64,000 nt of DNA from Panorpa germanica (Eukaryota > Arthropoda > Insecta > Mecoptera > Panorpidae): assembly GCA_963678705.1 (NCBI GenBank), contig OY783210.1:20647331-20711330 (forward strand), given 5' to 3'. Position numbers and translations under genes: made by a program. A model generated the notes under the pieces. It was not told the origin of the DNA. It was given only the letters and a program-made list of their open reading frames with translations, and made no database searches. Positions 1 to 13,329 of this stretch are shown here, piece after piece (position 1 is the first letter of the stretch; each line of letters begins with the position of its first letter).

Positions 1-990
1 ATTCGTGCGTGAATTTCCAACTCTCCCCAAAAGTTTCCTCTTAAACTCTCATTATAATAAGTAATCGATTTTAATTTTTCTTTTACACAATTTCATAATA
101 TCAAAATTTTATATGTGTCGCGAGACAACTTTAAGTACTATTCAAAATATTACTAGTATTCTTTTTTTACACTCTGTTGTATAAAAGAGATTCAGAGAAA
201 GGAATGGGATTGGAATTGGACATAACTTCGAGGGATTATTAATTATTTTATAACTTTTCATCCCTTAAAGGAATAAATGGACAAATATGACTATTTTAAT
301 TGTTAATGTAATTGAACATTTGCTGTTCTGATGGCCAAAATTTTTCTTAATCACATTTTGACAATTTTAATTGTGAACACAATTTTTTTATTTTCGCCTA
401 CATGAGTAATAATATTCCTATTATTTATAATCATTGTTATTAGTATGTAAAGACGCGTATAAATAAAACATATAACACATACAAGCAGATACACTAGTAT
501 GTGTTTTGAAATAGTTTGGTCAAAATTCAATAGTTAAGTTTTTCTTAGTGTGACAGGTTAATGACAGGGTTAAGACCTAACTTGGAAAAGGCGGTTCCGT
601 AGACCTGCAGACCGGCGAAACTGTCTACGATATTATTAGAAGATTAAACAATAGAAAATAAGAAATATTTTGGTACTACATAGCGTTAAATTCTCTATAG
701 TGAGTGTTAGATGTGTTGCATATTAATCAGGCGTCTATTATATAGAAATACAGTTGTGGAATATATAATATACAGTATTAGGTGCGTTTGTTTTGTCGAT
801 TATTAGAGAGGTTCATAACAGAAATATTTGCAGAAGGAAAATGTGTCTATTGAAATTTATACCATCAATAATTTAATTTAAATTTTACAATCCAAATGCC
901 ATGACGTATGGCAATTTTTCAGCTTCCTCTCTCGGTGATCATTTCTTACTCCTCTTGGCTGTATTTTAAACACGCCATAAGCAATACGTA
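1..990. other. AT-rich non-coding stretch
   Basis: No open frame of note, no terminal inverted repeats and no recognisable transposon end were seen. The sequence is simple AT-rich DNA. Confidence 0.6.
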
Positions 991-1002
991 TTAGGAAATT
1001 AT

Positions 1003-1135
1003 ACAAATTACGTCACCCTCTCTTTGTCAAATATGATTAATTCTCTCCTGTTGAGACGGAACTAATTTAAAAAAAATCTTTTAGATCTTGTTTTTTTAAT
1101 GTCGGATTTTACATTGCATGTGACGTCATGAAATT
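1003..1135. repeat. Short interspersed repeat carrying GACGTCA motifs
   Basis: The segment begins AAATTACGTCACC and ends GCATGTGACGTCATG. A second copy at 47905-48032 has AAATTACATCAC on the left and GCATGTGACGTCAT on the right in the same orientation. Motifs of this kind (ATAAATTACGTCA next to a pyrimidine-rich CCTCC..TTTGTCAC) recur in many arthropod MITE-like repeats as I recall them. It is probably a decayed non-autonomous DNA element; the superfamily is unknown. Confidence 0.4.
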
Positions 1136-1879
1136 TAAAAAGCTGTGATCCGTTATAGTGAGGAGTACCTGTTAATCCTCTCGCCAAATTTAATCTTTTT
1201 CAACCTGCGTTTTAATCTCATAGATTAACATTTGAACAAATTTTTAAACAAATAAAATGTTACCTTGAATACATTTCTGCTTTGTTTCATTATAATAAAC
1301 TTCTATAGTCCTTTAATTCTTATTGTATATAATTTCCTGCCTATTCGCAAAGTAAATATGCAAAGGATGGGCATAATGTTACGATCTAATGTTATTACAG
1401 TTCTTATTTATAACGACTCGTAATAATATACTATCATAACTTTAGCCACACCCTGTATTTTATATTACTACTACAATTTAGATTTTTGTCAATATGAATA
1501 TTTAAAGATTTATAACGATATAAAAAATTATTTAAATAAAATTGTTATATATTAATACAAGTAAGTGTAGTGTAGTATATATATATATCTATAGTAATTT
1601 ATTGAACATACACAGATTAAAATAGTGTCAATGAAAGTAAAATAAATCACTTGATATTACATATAAATTATGTTATAAATTATTTAAAATAGATATACAC
1701 CTGTATTTATACTGGTACGTATGCCAAGTCCAAGTTTATTAAGAATTATTATTCTAATTCTAGCATTTATTATGTTTTTATATAAATGTATTACATTATC
1801 GTCACTGAAGTTGAATGGAGAATTAAATTTATAGAAAATAAAAACAACGTTTTTTTGCAGTAGAAATATTATCGAATAC

Positions 1880-1981
1880 ATTTTATATATGTTCGTTTTT
1901 TTTGCAGTACAATCGTCGTGTGAATAGTTCTTTTTATACTGCAAAAAACGTGCAGTACAATGCCGTGTGAACCCAGCCTTA
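1880..1981 (-). repeat. Terminal piece of a DNA transposon, GGCTGGGTTCACACGGC end
   Basis: Read on the minus strand the segment begins TAAGGCTGGGTTCACACGGC, a form typical of DNA-transposon ends. It contains a direct repeat of TGCAGTACAAT-CGTGTGAA about 47 bp apart. No matching opposite end was found, so it is a fragment or a solo end; the superfamily is not assigned. Confidence 0.35.
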
Positions 1982-1990
1982 GTATACAAC

Positions 1991-2562
1991 AATAAAATAA
2001 TTATGTAAAGAATACTTTGTGAAATTTTCATAAATAAATATCAAGAAATGAAGCATTGACAGCGAATTTCCGCAGACGTCACAAAAAAAAGTCTCATTGC
2101 AGTGTCCCTCATAACTCATCCATCACTGGATTATCTGAAATCAAAAAACCAAAATTATTTCATTAGTTAATAAGTTTCTGCAGGTAACGCTGTCGAGTTT
2201 TTCTTTTTTACAGAACTTAGAAGTCTTTTAAAATACCGATTTTTCATGAAAGAAACTTTGTTATTTTGAAATACGTTAAAATTAAAAAGAAAAAACACGT
2301 AACAGCGTTACCTCGATATTTATGTAAAGAAAGAGTGTGCAAAATTCAAAAGGATCGGTGCAGTAGGTTATGAGCTAGAGAAGGCACTGACTCTGAAAAA
2401 GTTAAGTCCGAAAAAACGCGTTTAAAAGTTTGCAAGAAAGACGAAAGCAGACTAGAGAGGTGAAGACTTAAAACTCTATATCTCGGACAGTTTTCCTCCA
2501 ATCCATTTCGAATTTTGACACAATAAACTTAATATGTTGTACATTAATATAAATAAATAAAA
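1991..2562 (+). repeat. Interspersed repeat family A, copy 1
   Basis: This ~570-bp block is shared with 4880-5551 (same orientation) and 48368-49005 (opposite orientation). Landmarks in all copies are AAAGAATACTTTG, CAAGAAATG.GGCATTGACAGCGAAT, CTCATAACTCAT, a palindromic core beginning AGGTAACGCTGT (here 2182-2313), GAAAGCAGAC.AGA, and CTTAATATGTTGTAC at the end. No protein is encoded. It is most likely a non-autonomous DNA element. Copy 1 lacks the outermost left segment present in copies 2 and 3. Confidence 0.7.
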
Positions 2563-2651
2563 AAGTGACTTAGACAATGAATTGAGAAATAAATGTAAAC
2601 AGATTGTAAGTCCAAAAAGTCATATGTAATAAAATCAATACAATACAATAC

Positions 2652-3000
2652 CTCGATTACATTTTTTATTAGTTAACTGTGGTCGATTTTTGACAAAACT
2701 AGAATTGTAAAGTAGGTTAAACTTCAGTTATCCCACAACTGAAGTTAAACTGAGAATTGAAATACCATATCTTGGTTACATTTTTCTTTAGTTAACTGTG
2801 GTCAATTTTTGACACAACTAGAATTGTAAAGTAGGTTAAACTTCAGTTATCCCACAACTGAAATTAAACTGAGAATTGAAATACAATATCTTGGTTACAT
2901 TTTTCTTTAGTTAACTGTGGTCAATTTTTGACACAACTAGAATTGTAAAGTAGGTTAAACTTCAGTTATCCTACAACTGAAGTTAAACTGAGAATTGAAA
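2652..3000. repeat. Three-unit tandem repeat, 119-bp period
   Basis: Units begin at about 2652, 2771 and 2890. Each carries TTAGTTAACTGTGGTC, a TTTTTGACA run, and a 10-bp inverted repeat (AACTTCAGTT, spacer ATCCCAC, AACTGAAGTT; one arm has a substitution in unit 2). The units differ by only a few substitutions. The third ends at AGAATTGAAA, after which the sequence diverges. It could be a small satellite seed or an internal tandem array of a mobile element. Confidence 0.8.
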
Positions 3001-3009
3001 AACGGTTTT

Positions 3010-4170
3010 AAGTTAGTTAACTCGTAAGATATATATATAGGATGGTAGCGTAGTTATTACAGTACTTACAATTTCTTCGTGCCCGTGTTCCTAATTTCCA
3101 TAGTTCATGTACTATAGAGTCATTGCCAGTACTTTACCAAGACAAGACGGTGGTGTTCCTTTTGCCTTGTGCCTAGTGCCATCATGACTGTACTATTTCT
3201 CTAGCAATTCCCCTCGCAGTAGGAGGCTTTACTCTGTCTTACGAATAGACAAATTGTGTATGAATCTCACATTTCTTTTATTTTTTATTATTTTGTAATA
3301 CATGATATTTTTTTTTGTTAATGGTATTTTATTAAAAGGAGAGAAATACCATAAAATGTATATAAATCATCATATAGATACATCTTAATTTAAATATTAT
3401 TTATTATAACGAAATTTTAAATTTACTTTTTGTGTAGATAAATTTTATTTTAATTTAACAAGTTTATTATAGAAATTTACATTTACAATTTGTTTATTAT
3501 GATGGTCATTCAAATATAAACCGGAATGATTTAGTAGATACAATATCTTAATGCGGCTCTGGACCTAATAGTGATTAAAACATCATAATTATTATCAGAA
3601 CATCTATGTGAAACAAGCGACACAATTTCGCAAAACGTGTTTTAGTTTTTTCTAAACATGTGTCAATTTTAAAATAAATTAATCAAAATAAAAAAATATA
3701 GAAATATTTCAAGCAATTAATTACAGTTATTTAAATTATATATTTCATTAAAAAAAAAAAATAAGTAATATAAATTTGTCTATCACTTAAACAAGACAAG
3801 TCAATCAGCCGTCAAAATCGATACTAAACGTTTTGATTATATCGATTGCGATTTGTTCTTCTCTTTCTCGCGGTATTTATCACCATCTCTCTAAGCAAAC
3901 ATTTATAAATTGTAACAAATATTAAAACGGTTCATTTGTTGTTTAGATTTTATGTGCTATATATATATTTATTTATTTGTATACATACTTGTATCTAGTT
4001 TTTTTTATATTTTATTTTAATCAATTTGATTCTCGCGATTAGGTTTTTTTTGTTAGGTTGTTAACCTTGTTTTACGTGTAACCTGACTCACTCATAATTA
4101 AATATGATCACGATCTTCAAACGTTTATAAAATTGTATCATTTCTTTTCCAAGAAGAAAATATGTGTATC
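3010..4170. other. AT-rich non-coding stretch
   Basis: A short GC-richer patch at about 3070-3250 has no open frame or repeat partner in the window. The rest is simple AT-rich DNA. Confidence 0.5.
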
Positions 4171-4172
4171 AC

Positions 4173-4382
4173 ATCACTCAATATGTTCGTAGGATGACTT
4201 ATAAATGGCGCTATATGATTTTTAGGGAGCACCACCCTGTAAACGATGTGTGTCAAAATTTCATGACATTCTGATCTTTAGTTTACGAGTTACAGTGATT
4301 TTAGTGGATCATAACAAGCGAAAAATTTGTATTTCGTGTGTTGGTAAAGTATTGTTTTTTAATAGATATAATTTACGTAACT
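4173..4382 (+). pseudogene. Mariner transposon 5' end with start of transposase (relic)
   Basis: The segment opens with the mariner-like end CACTCAATATGTTCGTAGGATGAC and runs through a leader with GTCAAAATTTCATGACATT. At 4317 it enters a frame reading EKFVFRVLVKYCFL, which resembles the first residues of mariner-family (Tc1/mariner superfamily) transposases. The frame is lost within about 20 codons and no catalytic aspartates follow. The same leader and N-terminus occur in opposite orientation at 32265-32512, which supports the family call. It is a truncated, inactive copy. Confidence 0.65.
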
Positions 4383-4879
4383 CTTGACAGTTTTAGAAAC
4401 TATGTGATAAATAATTTAAACTAGAACTTAAAGATTGGCAAACACATCTAAATAATCTTAAAAGACAAAATGTTTGTCTTCTCGAACAGTTTTAATTGTA
4501 TTTTAAATGAGTCTTTAATTGTGTTAAGTCTATTCTAAGTAATGACCGGTAACGGGCTAGTACAACTAACACCTGATAGTCAGATATGGTATACCTGCTG
4601 GTATGGCTATCCCGTATCTGCATGCATAATGTACTCAGCTCACTTCATGGTCCATGGTAGTGTAACACCGTTACATTATTTTACGTTACGTTACAAAATA
4701 ATGTTTTATTTCTGAATGAGTTTATACTATCGACATCAGCAGGCACATCCAGAGATACGATGAGGCACGTATTTAATTACCATTATAACACCAGTCTTTA
4801 GGAAGTGTTATTTTCTGATGTTGGTACTAGTGATGCTGTATTATAGTCCAGTCAACAATTAGCATCTTTCAATTTTACA

Positions 4880-5551
4880 CTTTAAACTAATAATAGGTCA
4901 AAACGATAAAAAAAGCATATTTTCGATAATGTTTTTTGACGACACAGTTAATATATAATTATTTCTATAATTACTACATGATAAAATAACATTTAAAGAA
5001 TACTTTGTTAAGTTTTCATAAATAAATATCAAGAAATGGGGCATTGACAGCGAATCTCCGCAGACGTCACATTGCGGTGCCACTCATAACTCATCACTGG
5101 ATTTTCTGAAATCGAAAAATCAAAATGATTTCATTAGTTGATAAAATTCTTCAGGTAACGCTGTCGAGTTTTTCTTTTTTAATTGATTTTTCAATTTTTT
5201 ACAGCACTTAGAAGTCAAAATACTGATTTTTCATGAAAAAAATTAGAAACTTATTATTTTAAAATACATTAAAATTAAAAAAAAAAAAACTCGACAGCGT
5301 TACCTCGGCATTTATATAAAGAAAGAGTTTGCAAAATTTCAAAAGAATCGGTCCAGTAGATTTTGAGCACCGACTCTGAAAAAGCGATGTGTGAGAAAAC
5401 TCCTTTAAAAGTGTCAAAGTAATACGAAAGCAGACCAGAAAGGTGAAGACTTAAAACTCTATATCTCCGACAGTTTTACTTCAATCGATTTCAAATTTTC
5501 ACACAATAAACTTAATATGTTGTACATTAATATATAAATAAATAAAAAAAA
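4880..5551 (+). repeat. Interspersed repeat family A, copy 2
   Basis: The longest same-orientation copy. It starts near AGGTCAAAACGATAAAA, also found at the far end of copy 3, and ends at TAATATGTTGTACATTAATAT. The central palindrome spans 5153-5305 with arms AGGTAACGCTGTCGAGTTTT and its complement. There is no coding capacity. A stop-riddled A-rich stretch lies between the arms. Confidence 0.7.
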
Positions 5552-5559
5552 GAAAGTTG

Positions 5560-6445
5560 AAACCTTAAAATTTTACTCCACAATCTTAACAAAAGATTAT
5601 ATAAAAGTCAATCCGCACTTAAAAAAGTTTTTCTTTAATGGAGATAGATCTAAGACAGCTTTTGTTAATTTTTTTGTCATAGTTTGACTCTCCAATACAC
5701 TTACATATGTATTTCAATAATATACTCGCGATTAGAGTAAAAGATAAAGTCTAATGTAAATAAATTTACACTTGAGTAAATACGATATTAATCTAGATAG
5801 CCAATTTGCATTTGGAATTGTTAAAAAGTATTAGAAGCTCTTAAGAGGCTAACTGTTAAATGTTTTTATAAGTTAAAAATCAAATAACCGAACGAACGAA
5901 CGACCGAAACACTGCTAACTGCTGTTACTTAATACTATGGATATATTCTATGCCATCAGAGATTTTAATAATCGACAACGATTTATACGCTGCTAGAGAA
6001 TTACTGTTATTTTATATGGTAATTAAAATCTTGATATAATAGAAAATTATTGACTACTTCAATGTTTTGAATATCTAGTAATTGATTATTTAAATATTGC
6101 TTATAAATGTGTCGTTAATTTTTATTTTTTTTGAAAATATAATAAAACATAGTTTTAAGGCTCTCTCACATTGCAACCGTTTTCTACACATTAGTACGCT
6201 TTATCATGAGATGAAGTTTCAATTTTAATGTTTATTAATATACCACTATTCATCATACTTTCGTATTTATAATATTGTTCATACATTTAGGCATTAAAGT
6301 GCTGCACTACGATGCTCTTCTTGTCGCAGCTTTTCGGATGTTAGGATACTTGCATTTTCGTACATAACGTGAGCTGTTTCAATCAATCACCTAGATGCAC
6401 TCTGCTACATTTTTATATTTAAGCTCCAATGAATGATAAACATCG
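5560..6445. other. AT-rich non-coding stretch
   Basis: No gene, inverted repeat or recognisable transposon piece was seen. A short CGAACGAACGACCGA quasi-repeat lies near 5890. Confidence 0.5.
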
Positions 6446-6448
6446 AAA

Positions 6449-6520
6449 TCTTCGCAGTTCGTTATTAGTCACGAGCATCGGCTAGGGCATTTACAATTTA
6501 TATTTAGAGTCTAACTATGG
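6449..6520. repeat. GGCTAGGGCATTTA repeat, copy 1
   Basis: The segment around GGCTAGGGCATTTACAATTT, followed by AACTATGG, recurs at 33262-33320 and 51271-51312. Copies 1 and 2 also share ATCTTCG..TCGTTAT.AGT.ACGAG upstream. This is a decayed interspersed repeat without visible ends. Confidence 0.55.
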
Positions 6521-8462
6521 CACGAGCTGTTTCAAGTGGTTGTTATTTATATATGAGAGGAAGAGGAGAATGATACAGATGCATATGTACAATGATGTTT
6601 TAATAAACATAATCAGGAGAAGGTTCATCGCATGACCAAGTGTACTAATGCGAAACCAGTCGTAATCGGTAAAATTAGACGCATCAGGAAGTAATTGAAT
6701 TTTTATCAGATGGATACAGCAACATCAATGTTCCACAGAACTGAATTTATTTTGCCCTATGACGTTCTTATTATCCATTTCTCTTTCTGCAGCTGTAACA
6801 ATTGCTCTCAACCTCCAACTGTACCTGACGGTCCAATAATATTTATATTTTATTCTATAAAAGGAGTTATTTATATAATAAGCAACATGAAGCAGTTGAA
6901 TATCTATGAATCTTAGTTTCTCCTTGCCGTGTTATATTACACGACTGTTATTTTTTTCTTCTTCAAAAATAACAAGCATAATAATAATACAAATTTGATC
7001 TTATTGGGCTAATTTACAATAGTGGTTATTTCTGTAAACGTAAAATGGGCATTTGTGAACTTTGAGGTCAAATAGCAACAGTGTATCTTGCTCACATAAA
7101 TCACAAATAAATAAAATGAAAAAATATGTGTACAACGTTAGGAGTATAGCCATGTCTTGTAAGAATATTTCGTTTTATCTTTTCTCATTATATCAATATT
7201 TGAAATTTTCAATGAAGGTAATTGACAGTAGTCTTATCCGATGTGCGTTTCTATACACTTACCGTTAATAAAAAAGTATTGCCAGAGATGCATTGATTTT
7301 AAATATCTATTAAACTCTTGCAATACGGTGGTCGGTCTGCAGAATTTGTTAAGATAATCTTGCAGGTGTGTTAGAAAGGATTCTACAAACTATTAAAGTT
7401 AACTTTGCCCGCGATATACACTGTTTCAAAGTTTATGTTTTGTAAGTTATTTAAAAGGCAATCTTGAATTTGGTGAAATACAACAGTACATAGAACAAAA
7501 GCGTAATTATTTATAATAATTTTGCAGAAGAAAACGCGTTACTTGCTTCCCCATTGATATCGATTTTCACCTGACATATAATTTAATCTATAAGAAATTC
7601 ATACTGGATAAAATACAATTGCACATGGATTCTTTTTTGCTAAGGTGTTTTAGTAAGTGTGATAAACATATTCGTTGGCAATTCGTTTTGAGCGTGCATT
7701 GGTTTTTCGTTGCACATTAGTATCCTCTACCCTACAAGATATCTTGCAGATTAAAGAGAATCTTAAATAATATTTAAATAATAACGGTTATTAATACTGA
7801 AACAGGAATCTGTTTTATTATTTTTACTAACCGTTTTATTAATATCTTTATTTAAATTTTCGTATCTGTTCATTGCATATATTTTCTAATATTTTAATTA
7901 GCCGATAAATTGACTTTCATTGCAAATGGACGTCCAGTGTTGCATAGTGCTAGCACAAACTGTACAAACTGCTTCCTGTCACATTTATGATTGATAGCGA
8001 TTGATGTATTTTAACATCCTTTGTATGAGTTTTATCGTCCTTCTTAAATACTGTGATTCTATAAGTTCCACTACGATATACATGTATTCGAGGATGGCCT
8101 GAAAATTTTCTGGCCTAACACAGAAACGAGTAACATCGGACAGAAACGAGTTGACATCTTGTTCTACAAAATAGTCGTTTACTTTGATTGAAACTTTGAG
8201 CCTATATTACCAAAATATTTTTGGCGAGTAATATCTTCTTCACTTTAAGCTTGAACCTCTTGAAAATGTAAAATAATCATAGAATCTCGAAGGTTACAGA
8301 ATAGAACCAAGTTGGAGATTAGTCTATAAACTAAAGTTTATTAGAAATAACAAATTTCCTACACTTTAGATAAATTTGATGAGTCTTATTTGTAAATGTC
8401 GCTAGATAAGAAATTACATTATATTCACCTGACAACATAATGATTTTCCATATAGAAATTTA

Positions 8463-8495
<33 letters not shown>

Positions 8496-11400
8496 TTATA
8501 AAAGTATTTTATAATAAAAAAATATTTAAGATTAATGATGCACACGCATAGTTGCATTCCAGCATCCAGACCTCAGGTACTCGTAGATCTAATAATAAAT
8601 TATTTACTTAGCAAATTAACTTTAGAAAATAGAGAAAAAATAACAAAATAAATGAAGTTTATATTAAAACGCGAGGAAGCTGAATAGATTGAATAGAAAA
8701 AAAGGAATATAACTTTTATTAAAATATGATATAAAGGTCAAATTTGTTCGCTTCTGTTCTTTTCTGTTATGCAGCTAGACTATGACTAAAGAAGAATTTG
8801 CAGTTTCTGTAGTCAATGATGAAATGTTAAGTTCAAGATTTCTCTTTGTAAAAATCTTTATATAAAAGGAGATCTTGTGTATGTGTAGCAAATAAGCCAA
8901 TTAAGAAAATACATTATTAATTGGGTACCGCGAGTCGCCGGGAGTATTGTATCTTCAGATGGCAAATTGGCAAAATTTTCAACATAGTAGTATTATGCGA
9001 CTCAAAGTTTAATTCTTCTAGAATTATTTCAGCATTAACTTAAGCATCAGTATTTTTTTGTTGGTGCACATTTTTCTCTCTACATCTTTCTTCTCACTCT
9101 CCAAGGCTACTAAATTTGTGACTTAGTACTAAAAAGCAAATGTAATTTATTCTCTTCAAACTATTACTCTTAAAAACATGAAATTCATCATCAAATCTTA
9201 CGTAAACATGATTATGTTTTAGCCAAAGTTGAAACAGACATTTTATGTAAGAACTTTGGGTCCCAAATTTGGAGTTTTGACGTTACCCTTTTTAGTACCA
9301 AGCAATTGAAATGGTAATGAGTGGTGAAACAACATCGGCCTGAGATTATGTCCGCGGCTTGTACAATAACGAAAGTCGACATATTATCCATCTATACTTT
9401 GTAAAAGCAAGCAGAAAATTAAGATCTTACCATAGGAAATTCCAGTGTTGTAACTTTCATGTCTCCGTCTATAGAAAAAGATAAAATATCAAGCAAATGT
9501 TGTTTGTAAGACAATTCTATATTCATATTAGATTGTACGTGTATATGGTCATTTAGTGAGGATGTTCAGGTAGGTAGTGTGGCAATAAAGTTCGCTATGG
9601 GAGTGTTGTAAAACCACCACGCTCATTGCGGGATGACAAGAGCCTGTGATCTGTGAGTACACAAGTACGCGACTCTGCAACTTCACGAGTTCTGCAGAAG
9701 AGTCTTAATTCTAGTTCTTGTAAAATTGTACGAGAATTGTACGGAGTGTATTGCGATGATAAAATATGATGTTACATTCCCCAACAGGAAATATTGTATG
9801 ATGAATCTAAATCCACCAGGGTTTTTATAAGTAACTAGAACTTGTGACCAATAAAAAAGTTTATATTTTGTTGAATTAAAGAGTTTTGGGTATTTCACTT
9901 TCATTAGCTTGTTATCATCTGCAAAGAGTCACTCTCCATTACTCTATAAAAAATATGGAGAAGGTTCTTTGGTAATTTTTGCCATTTTTGTTTGTTTCTT
10001 TATTACTTTACTTTATTCTTAAATACTAGGTCATGTATAAATATTACTTGCAAAATTGATGTGCGTCACAAACTCTTTAAAGTCTTTTGTATCTTGTCAC
10101 ACTAGCCCCCAAACGAAATCAATCGCATTGGTATCATTGGCTTCTCCAATTGGCATGCCACAAACTGTACTATAATAATAATCGCTAGAATAGTACACGA
10201 TACTTTCTGTAACTTCACTTGTCGATTCTCATTGTTGCCATTAGCTATTTGACGAAATTATGCATTTATTCATTCATTCATGTCTCAATGTAGAGCAGGC
10301 TTCTTCGGTTATGATTAAAGATATGGTCGTGTAAAGAAAAGCGTCCACAGATCCGCATGATTGACATCCCAACCCATTGGATATATTGCTCTAAATATAA
10401 AAGGGAAGAAAAGCGCCTTTTCTGCATAGGCTATCCGTTTCGTTCCCTTCTCTTGCACGTCTTATAGAATAAAACTAATCCCTAATACGTAATATCGTAA
10501 ATGTATCCCCTCTACTAATAAAATAACATAATATTTGATCTCAAAAGAAAGAAATTTGTAACATATATTCTAAAATATGTGACGCTTACATTAAAAGCCC
10601 ACTTCTGAAATGTAATGTCCATATTTTAAATCCAGACACCAGACAAATATGCATTTCAATAATAACTAATGATCAGGATTAGACAATCGACACGACATTC
10701 AAATGAAGCGTGATTAATTGATATATTATCTACTTAATTAATTTATATTTACCAAGTACAAATATACGTAATATTTATATAAATATTATAATTTTGTTTT
10801 AAATTTTTTTGATGTTATATAAATGCTCTGTACAACTGGTATAAATGGACACAGAACCTACACACAAGTTATACTGGGCAACATAACATAGAATATACAA
10901 CATACAACATGGGTAATCATTTCAAAATCACTGTAGTTTCCAGTTATGTTATCAAAATGCAAAAATATATAATCGTTGAGTCAATGGGGGTCATTTTGTT
11001 GTGGTCAGTTATACCTTTTTTTTTTTTTTAGTAAATATATTATATATACATCTGTGTTTCAATGAAAATTATTGTACATGAATATTATTATTCTATGTTC
11101 GTTTTGTAGTTGCGTTTCTACTGCAATACTTTTGAATGAATTTATTAACGCATGGTAGCAACAGCTGCAGCTTTTTACGATACATAAATGTTCTCTTAAA
11201 TTCTAAATATATTCTGAATTCTCTAGTATCAATTCCAAATTAGTAATTCTAAGTTTTTATTCTAAACTTATATTCTAAATTAAATAAAATGTATTTCTGT
11301 GATTAAGAGGAAGACCATGGTGATATCCAACAAAATTTCAATCATTTATTATTTACAAGAAGTAAGCACACATCACATGCGTTTATTTTGATGGTACCAA

Positions 11401-11755
11401 TTTGTATGACAAAATTAACGCATGTGTAATGTCATGTTTATAAGCCGTGGGCAGATAAATTTTAACATGAAGACTACGGCTGAGAGCTGTGCTGTGGTAT
11501 ATACTTATCATATATGCAGATATGAGTAGTTGCATTTCGAGTTTGAGTTAAGTTTTGTTACTTCTTCAACACTGCACATTAAACACTAACCAGGTTCCGT
11601 ACTTTGTATTATGGTAATCGTCCAACAAGATCAACTCTAAGAAGGAATGAAAACTTTTTGATTGTTTATTACATAAAAGTAGCTTAATTATAATCATGTT
11701 ATTAAAACAGCTTGAAGGAATTATCGAGGTTCTAAAATGCAAAATAAATTTAAGG
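6521..11755. other. Long AT-rich non-coding stretch
   Basis: No exon-like frame with convincing splice sites, no RNA gene and no element with paired ends were seen. A GC-richer patch at 9575-9715 has no open frame. The short open frames are rich in F, I, Y, K and N and look like chance. Confidence 0.5.
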
Positions 11756-11757
11756 AC

Positions 11758-11815
11758 TTATTTTGTAACTAAATCTTTGACGTCATGCGTCATGGATTGG
11801 TTTTGCTACTAGCGA
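11758..11815. repeat. CTTATTTTGTAACT...TGACGTCATG repeat, copy 1
   Basis: The segment CTTATTTTGTAACT followed by TGACGTCATG and a GTTTTGCTA.TAG tail is related to 27898-27962. It holds a perfect CRE-type TGACGTCA octamer. It may be a small mobile-element fragment. Confidence 0.35.
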
Positions 11816-13325
11816 AATCGTCTAATGTTATACGACGTCGGATAGAAACATTTTATAACTTTTTTCCGACGTCGGTTAATAATAATACTGTCTAAAAATA
11901 TATGCCTTAGTACTTATACTCATTCTACTGAAGATTGTTTTTTCCAACATAATTTAAGCTATGTACCGCAAGTATTATAAGATAATACTTTGTATCGAAA
12001 TATTTATAACATATTACAGCAATTGGCCAGTTTGCAATAGCGTCAATAAAATTCTATTGCCTTGTAAAAATGTATATTACCCATAAATCAGAGTCAACTA
12101 ACCCGCGAGTTTTAAATAATACTTAAAATCGCAGTGATCGTTTTATAACGTAATTTAACGAAATAAGAAGAAGAAGAAGACAGGTTATGGGTCGCTTATG
12201 AACATTATATTTAATTTCTTAACGCAAAAAATTTATGTATAATGAAAATCAATTAATAAAAATAAAAACTTTTAATTAATGTAGTAATCAATATAAATTA
12301 ATTTATTCAACTGTTGTCACTTGTACATTAGTAATTTGATAATACCTATCGTGTATACGGCACATGCCGCAAATGGACAATGGCTAGTCAGTAGTGGTAC
12401 CAGTCAAGTTGTATCGGAATGTGTTATTACAGTAGTGGGCAACCAGTAGCAAAAGAAATCTTTAAAAAATAATATTATATCATTTGTAATCGTTAATCAA
12501 TATTATTAATTAGATTTTTTTAAATATTTAAGTGTGATAAATGTGTTGTTGGTAAATAGGAAACTTTTACTTTTCTCTTCGAATTTTAATTATGTAACAT
12601 TTTAAGAGGAGATCATCACTTCTGCAAATGGCTTTATTTGCCAGGACTCCTTCATTTTCATCCGATTCCAATCTCTTCCTGGACCAATTCTTTAACTGCT
12701 AGCAAACTGTCATCGATTTCAATCCATCTCTACCTCACGATAGTTATACGTCATTGATTTTGGATCTTTCCCTAAATTAAGTGAAGTTCCTTAACAGAAA
12801 TAAAGACAAACTGTACATCGATTTCATGATAAGTATTTCACAATTAGTCTCTCAGACAATATGTTTTCCATTTCTGATTTATCCCGATTGATATAAATCA
12901 AATCATAACTGTCAAAGTGTCTGGATGTCAAGAGTGTCAGCTGAACAATGATTTTTATTTTATCCAATGTCAATGGCAATGGAATTGTAATAAATTTTGT
13001 ATGAGTGACCGGTTAATAGCATTTTGAACAATAAAAACCTAAGCCGTCTGTTTGTGATATCGATATCGCAATTGCTTATTGATGATAGTAAAAATTAAAA
13101 AAATTCAATTCTGAATTGATGAACAATCATACAAGAACAATCATCTCTGTTTTAATGTCTCTAGAAATAACATTTAAAAATTTACAGAAATGTGATAAAT
13201 ATTTTTTCAAAAAGTATTTAATTTAAATGAAATCAAGTATGTAATATTTAATCATATTTAAAGATTATGAAGGAAAAGAACTTCTAAATACTTTAGAATC
13301 ACATAGCAGCACATTAAGTTTGAGT
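11816..13325. other. AT-rich non-coding stretch with a GACGTC pair
   Basis: Two copies of a CGACGTCGG motif lie about 35 bp apart near 11832 and 11867. Nothing else is supported. Confidence 0.4.
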
Positions 13326-13329
13326 GTAA

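Noticed and set aside
2170..2195. TTTCTGCAG|GTAACG as a recursive splice site
   Set aside because: It is part of repeat family A and recurs in its other copies, so it is not specific to a host intron.
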